Positions 61,441 to 64,000 of a DNA stretch of 64,000 nucleotides are shown piece after piece. The stretch is from Deinococcales bacterium (GTDB lineage Bacteria > Deinococcota > Deinococci > Deinococcales > JAAFIG01). Numbering within the stretch: position 1 is the first letter of the stretch; the number at the start of each line of letters is the position of its first letter. The translations under genes and the position numbers were made by a program. The notes beneath the pieces were generated by a model. It searched no databases and had not been told where the DNA came from. It worked only from the letters and a program-made list of their open reading frames with translations. The stretch spans positions 1 to 64,000 of the forward strand of contig JANYHH010000015.1 in assembly GCA_025359505.1 (NCBI GenBank). The letters are read 5' to 3'.

Positions 61441-63990
61441 ACCAATCAGCAATGGAAGCGCAGCTTTGCTCGAGTCATCTTTGCCATCGCTGTTCTCATC
61501 TTTGCTCGTGCCACCCTCGGCGTAGAGGAACCAACCTTCGAGGACTCGAGTTTGCCCGCTCAGCTCGCCGTCGGTGAACTGGCACTCGAGTTTCAACGGG
61601 CTGGCTTTGTCGCTATGGTCAAAGGAACCTTTGGTGATGTTGCCGCGTCCCGTACCGTGAATCGCAAACGAACCGCTGATTTTGCCCGCCTGACGATCCA
61701 GCGTGAAATCAATGCGGCGGTTGCCATCGGAACCCACGATGTTTGCGGCGAACAATCTGTCCTGCCACGTAGAAACTGGGTTTGCTGCGGGTGTCGCTAA
61801 ACGCTGCACTGCGCTCGAGCTGGTGTTTTTCGGTGCGGTGCTGGTACTTGAGTCCGGTGTCTGCGCCGCGCCCGCATCACTCACCCTGCCCGTCGGTGCT
61901 CGAGCTGGCGCTGGTGGCGTCGCTGGTGGCGTTGTCGCGCCGCCTTGCGGAACTTGAATGTGAAACGCTGGGTCGCTGCTGTTGCCCGGATGCAGGAACC
62001 CATTGACTCGAGCGTCGGCGTTCACGGCGTTCACGAAAGCGGCGCGTCTCCTCGAAGGGATCGAGGTGGGTGCGACATCGAAAACGTTCAGCACGGCTGG
62101 ATCAGCCAAGTGCTTGGAGACTTGCGACATCGGGTTGTACGTGCGAATGCTGGCTTCCATCAGTGCGATCGCCTCAGCGCGGCTCTTTTTTGCTTTGATC
62201 GCTGCCCGACCGACGGCTTTCACCGCTTCCCCAGCCGCAGCGTAACTGGCGGCGGCGAGCGCCCCGGTCAGTTGCTGATAGAAGATTCGCGCTTGGTCGT
62301 GCGGCGTGCGGGTGGTGCTGGTAATCGTGCAACTGCTGACGCCCGTGGCGCGAAGGATGTCCTCTAGGACTGTGCGGCTGTACGCGGAGAAGGTTTCCTC
62401 GCGGGCGCTCTGGCCAGAGAAGGTGATGGTGATCGGCGTCTGGGCTATTGGTTGGCCCTCGAGCCGCTGGACGCTGCCGCTGACCTTTGCTGGCTCGAGG
62501 GGAGCGGTTGTTTTGGCAGCCGCGTTCTGACCTTGAGCGTAGTTTCTGGCGGCTGTTTGCGCCGCATCCTCAGCGCTGTGCAGCGGGTCAACGCCACTTG
62601 GGAGTGAGGATTCGCGTTGTTGTTTGACGTGTTCGGTTTCGTGTCTGGCCAGTTCGTCGGTGAGGCTGACCCCTTTGCCGAGCACGATGTTCTCGCCTTG
62701 GGTGAAGGCTTTGGCGTTGTAGCCAGCGGCGACTTCGGCGGCTTCGTCGCCCTCGAAAACGCGCACCGTTTCCAGATTGATTCCGGCGTGTGCCTCAAGC
62801 CGTTCGCGTTGCGCGGTTTCTAACGCACGACCACCGCTGAGGCTGAAGGGTTTGACGCTCAAGTCCTCCGCGCTGCCCCCCTCGAGCCGGGCACGTTGCA
62901 CTGGACTGTCGGCGCTGACTTTGGGTTGGTAGCGGCTGGCGTCTTCGATCCAGCGGCGCTGCGATTCGCTGTGCAGCTCTTCTAAACGCGGCGCGATTGC
63001 GGCGCGGATTTCAACCATGATTTTCGGATCGCGCACGCCGTAGCAAATCATTTCAAACGCGCTGACATCCTCGTCGCTGACCCAACCGTCCAGCAGGGCT
63101 TGGAGCTGCTCGAGCAGCTTCGGGGCTGTGAAGCTGTCGATGCGGTCGCGGTTGCGGATCGTCCACTCTCTGGCTTTGGCGTCTTTGCCCCAGTCGCTCA
63201 TCGCTTTCTCGGCCGCAAAGACGCCGCGCCCGATGTTGAAGCGCAAGAAGTTACTGGTGCTGCTGTTTTTGAAGATTTCGCTGCTGATTGGTTTACGCGC
63301 CTCGAAGGTATCGCGGCTGATGCCAGCGATGCGCTCGAAGGTTTTGCCCTCTTCAAACAGCTCTCTGAACGCCGGGTGTTCCTGAGCGGCGTTGCTGACC
63401 GGAAAGGCGCGGTGCTTGGCGATTGCCTCCATCGCGGCGGCTGCGCTCATGCCAGTGCCAGGCCCGATCAGCAGTCCTGTGAACATCCCAGCCGTCATGG
63501 TTTTGGCGGTGCTGCCATCGCTGGGTTTTAACTCGAACTGCACGACCTCGCCGGGCGTCAAGCGCTCCCCGGCGCTGCTGACGACATCGCCAGCGACTTG
63601 GTAATGGGTGCTGGTGACTTGTTCGTCTGGGTGAGCGCGGTTGTACGCCTCGAGCTGCTTGACGCTGTAGGCGTCGATGCTCGGGGATTGGAAGGTGATG
63701 ACGCGCCCAATGGCAGCGCTGTACGTCGCGGCCGTGAGCTGCGCGAGCGCCCCGCCGAGGCTGTGACCCGTGACCCAGATGCGCCCGAAGCGACTGGCTG
63801 CTTCTATCGCCGTTTGGATGCGGCGCTGATTGGCGCGAAACTGATTGTGTCCAACGCCTTGCGGCGCGAGGTCGGCCTGAAGGTCTTTGCCAGAGGTGAA
63901 CTCCGTGCCGCGAAAGGCGATCACCGGGTGCGGGAAGTCTGGTTTGGTTGGGGTGAAGACGCGCATCTGAAAGCCGAACGGGCCGTCCAC
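59980..63990 (-). CDS. Giant multi-enzyme eCIS effector (5' end outside window)
   Basis: At least 1336 residues; the protein probably begins to the right of the window. Local numbering from 63990: class-3 lipase (about 10-155; GHSLGG at 75-80), a helical region, the eCIS DUF4157 domain (about 376-460; HETEH at 450-454), a probable M15/VanY-like peptidase (about 540-685; TRTPHDQAR, FDVAP, FHIQVP), a Pro/Thr linker, a beta domain (740-870), a lytic-transglycosylase-like domain (about 890-1010; SFESAGSFSPS with Glu 917, GAIGLIQFLP), an EF-hand (1043-1054), and an M23 metallopeptidase (about 1180-1275; HTGWD, HLHFDV) followed by a dockerin-like calcium loop. Codons before about residue 851 are GC- and CTCGAG-rich; those after are AT-rich with one CTCGAG. 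Confidence 0.85.
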   Translation of the reverse strand: MDGPFGFQMRVFTPTKPDFPHPVIAFRGTEFTSGKDLQADLAPQGVGHNQFRANQRRIQTAIEAASRFGRIWVTGHSLGGALAQLTAATYSAAIGRVITFQSPSIDAYSVKQLEAYNRAHPDEQVTSTHYQVAGDVVSSAGERLTPGEVVQFELKPSDGSTAKTMTAGMFTGLLIGPGTGMSAAAAMEAIAKHRAFPVSNAAQEHPAFRELFEEGKTFERIAGISRDTFEARKPISSEIFKNSSTSNFLRFNIGRGVFAAEKAMSDWGKDAKAREWTIRNRDRIDSFTAPKLLEQLQALLDGWVSDEDVSAFEMICYGVRDPKIMVEIRAAIAPRLEELHSESQRRWIEDASRYQPKVSADSPVQRARLEGGSAEDLSVKPFSLSGGRALETAQRERLEAHAGINLETVRVFEGDEAAEVAAGYNAKAFTQGENIVLGKGVSLTDELARHETEHVKQQRESSLPSGVDPLHSAEDAAQTAARNYAQGQNAAAKTTAPLEPAKVSGSVQRLEGQPIAQTPITITFSGQSAREETFSAYSRTVLEDILRATGVSSCTITSTTRTPHDQARIFYQQLTGALAAASYAAAGEAVKAVGRAAIKAKKSRAEAIALMEASIRTYNPMSQVSKHLADPAVLNVFDVAPTSIPSRRRAAFVNAVNADARVNGFLHPGNSSDPAFHIQVPQGGATTPPATPPAPARAPTGRVSDAGAAQTPDSSTSTAPKNTSSSAVQRLATPAANPVSTWQDRLFAANIVGSDGNRRIDFTLDRQAGKISGSFAIHGTGRGNITKGSFDHSDKASPLKLECQFTDGELSGQTRVLEGWFLYAEGGTSKDENSDGKDDSSKAALPLLIGGTWKGGTKDYRLGPISPSAAKPGGNAWTYNSKSGNTNFTEEVAKEVLWAANELGVNPNDLAACISFESAGSFSPSQKNLNGGGAIGLIQFLPPSLNQMKQYLAVANGKSAAAKIRADEIQKYGWEAGKLNRASLMTMSVHEQMRYVMLHFKAHSLESGSGLPALYQKIIAPFSKADSMYVKGTRNYVKNRGLDADKDGIITAEEAASVIERNGNVREYFTPSNKENSLMEAQTKPNAVKPSEQTYTVTTMSLNKKVSVSTTQLSMQGAYPTALESIDFQPTRIVDPTTATALADVRGGSADKLERSAPQTATEFLASGTDYANLQSNGVYQVHTGWDLNVAGDKQLNKPAFCAADGVVVFTGSVSGFKKIIIVYHPQLQRWTRYAHVKSYAVAEGQIIKAGEQVGIIGNADNTQAPHLHFDVIKRLESAGMWNGVSRNDPRTKNDERDYNNDGCFDVNDRIEFVKDHYEDPQAFFAKVGVAIPEKK

Positions 63991-64000
63991 GCTGGGCGCG

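Overview
The window reads as chromosomal DNA of a Deinococcus-like bacterium (Deinococcota). Evidence: GC-rich coding DNA, many DinB-family proteins, a WYL regulator, a DUF3084 coiled-coil membrane protein, branched-chain keto-acid dehydrogenase E1/E2 genes, RadA and photolyase. At least 16 genes also have a TANNNT -10 box 5 to 7 nt before the start codon and no Shine-Dalgarno, the leaderless-mRNA pattern known from Deinococcus. The palindrome CTCGAG is spread through genes and spacers at about one per 105 bp in the first 8.2 kb (78 counted by eye, about 3 expected). It almost disappears in one AT-rich stretch (about 59340-61440), so it also works as a marker of foreign DNA.

Layout. 1-8210: a sugar and lactate operon: a broken AraA/FucI-type isomerase, an SGNH hydrolase, a bifunctional rhamnulose-1-phosphate aldolase/lactaldehyde dehydrogenase, rhamnulokinase, a sensory-rhodopsin-transducer-like protein, and LutABC. 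Together they would turn rhamnulose into DHAP and lactate, then pyruvate. 8.2-11.6 kb: IS remnant, CDF metal transporter, FecCD/FecB-type uptake genes without an ATPase, and a palindrome-rich upstream region. 12.0-15.8 kb: E1alpha-E1beta-E2 of a branched-chain keto-acid dehydrogenase. 16.0-18.6 kb: four DinB genes and a GNAT gene, divergent from a WYL regulator. 19.8-28 kb: phosphopentomutase, LptB-type ATPase, DUF3084 protein, MarR regulator with DHA2 efflux pump, photolyase. 28.0-29.5 kb: HicBA and VapBC-like toxin-antitoxin modules. 29.4-38.9 kb: acetyltransferase, ACT protein, two-component proteins, SDR, RadA, PIN-TRAM protein. 38.9-44.9 kb: tRNA-Trp and a defence-like island: PIN/HTH pair, a proteasome-like Ntn hydrolase, an MmeI-type restriction-modification enzyme, and a Panacea antitoxin with a candidate toxin. 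45-52.4 kb: oxidoreductases, secreted proteins, GH31 glycosidase. 52.5-52.8 kb: tRNA-Asp and tRNA-Phe.

52.9-64 kb: part of an extracellular contractile injection system (eCIS): a DUF4255/Pvc16-like protein, an AAA+ ATPase, a gp25-like and a J-like baseplate protein, and a very large eCIS-type effector that runs off the right edge. No sheath, tube or spike gene is seen in the window. The effector carries a class-3 lipase domain, the eCIS DUF4157 domain, a probable M15-like peptidase, a lytic-transglycosylase-like domain, EF-hands and an M23 endopeptidase. Its last ~485 codons and the next gene (a small exported protein overlapping the effector stop, a candidate immunity protein) lie in the AT-rich, CTCGAG-poor block. 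That block is bracketed by two copies of the effector's linker: one intact inside the effector, and one decayed copy followed by what looks like the old 3' end of the effector gene, which stops 3 bp from the baseplate gene. I read this as replacement of the effector C-terminus by a toxin-immunity cassette, the most interesting observation here.
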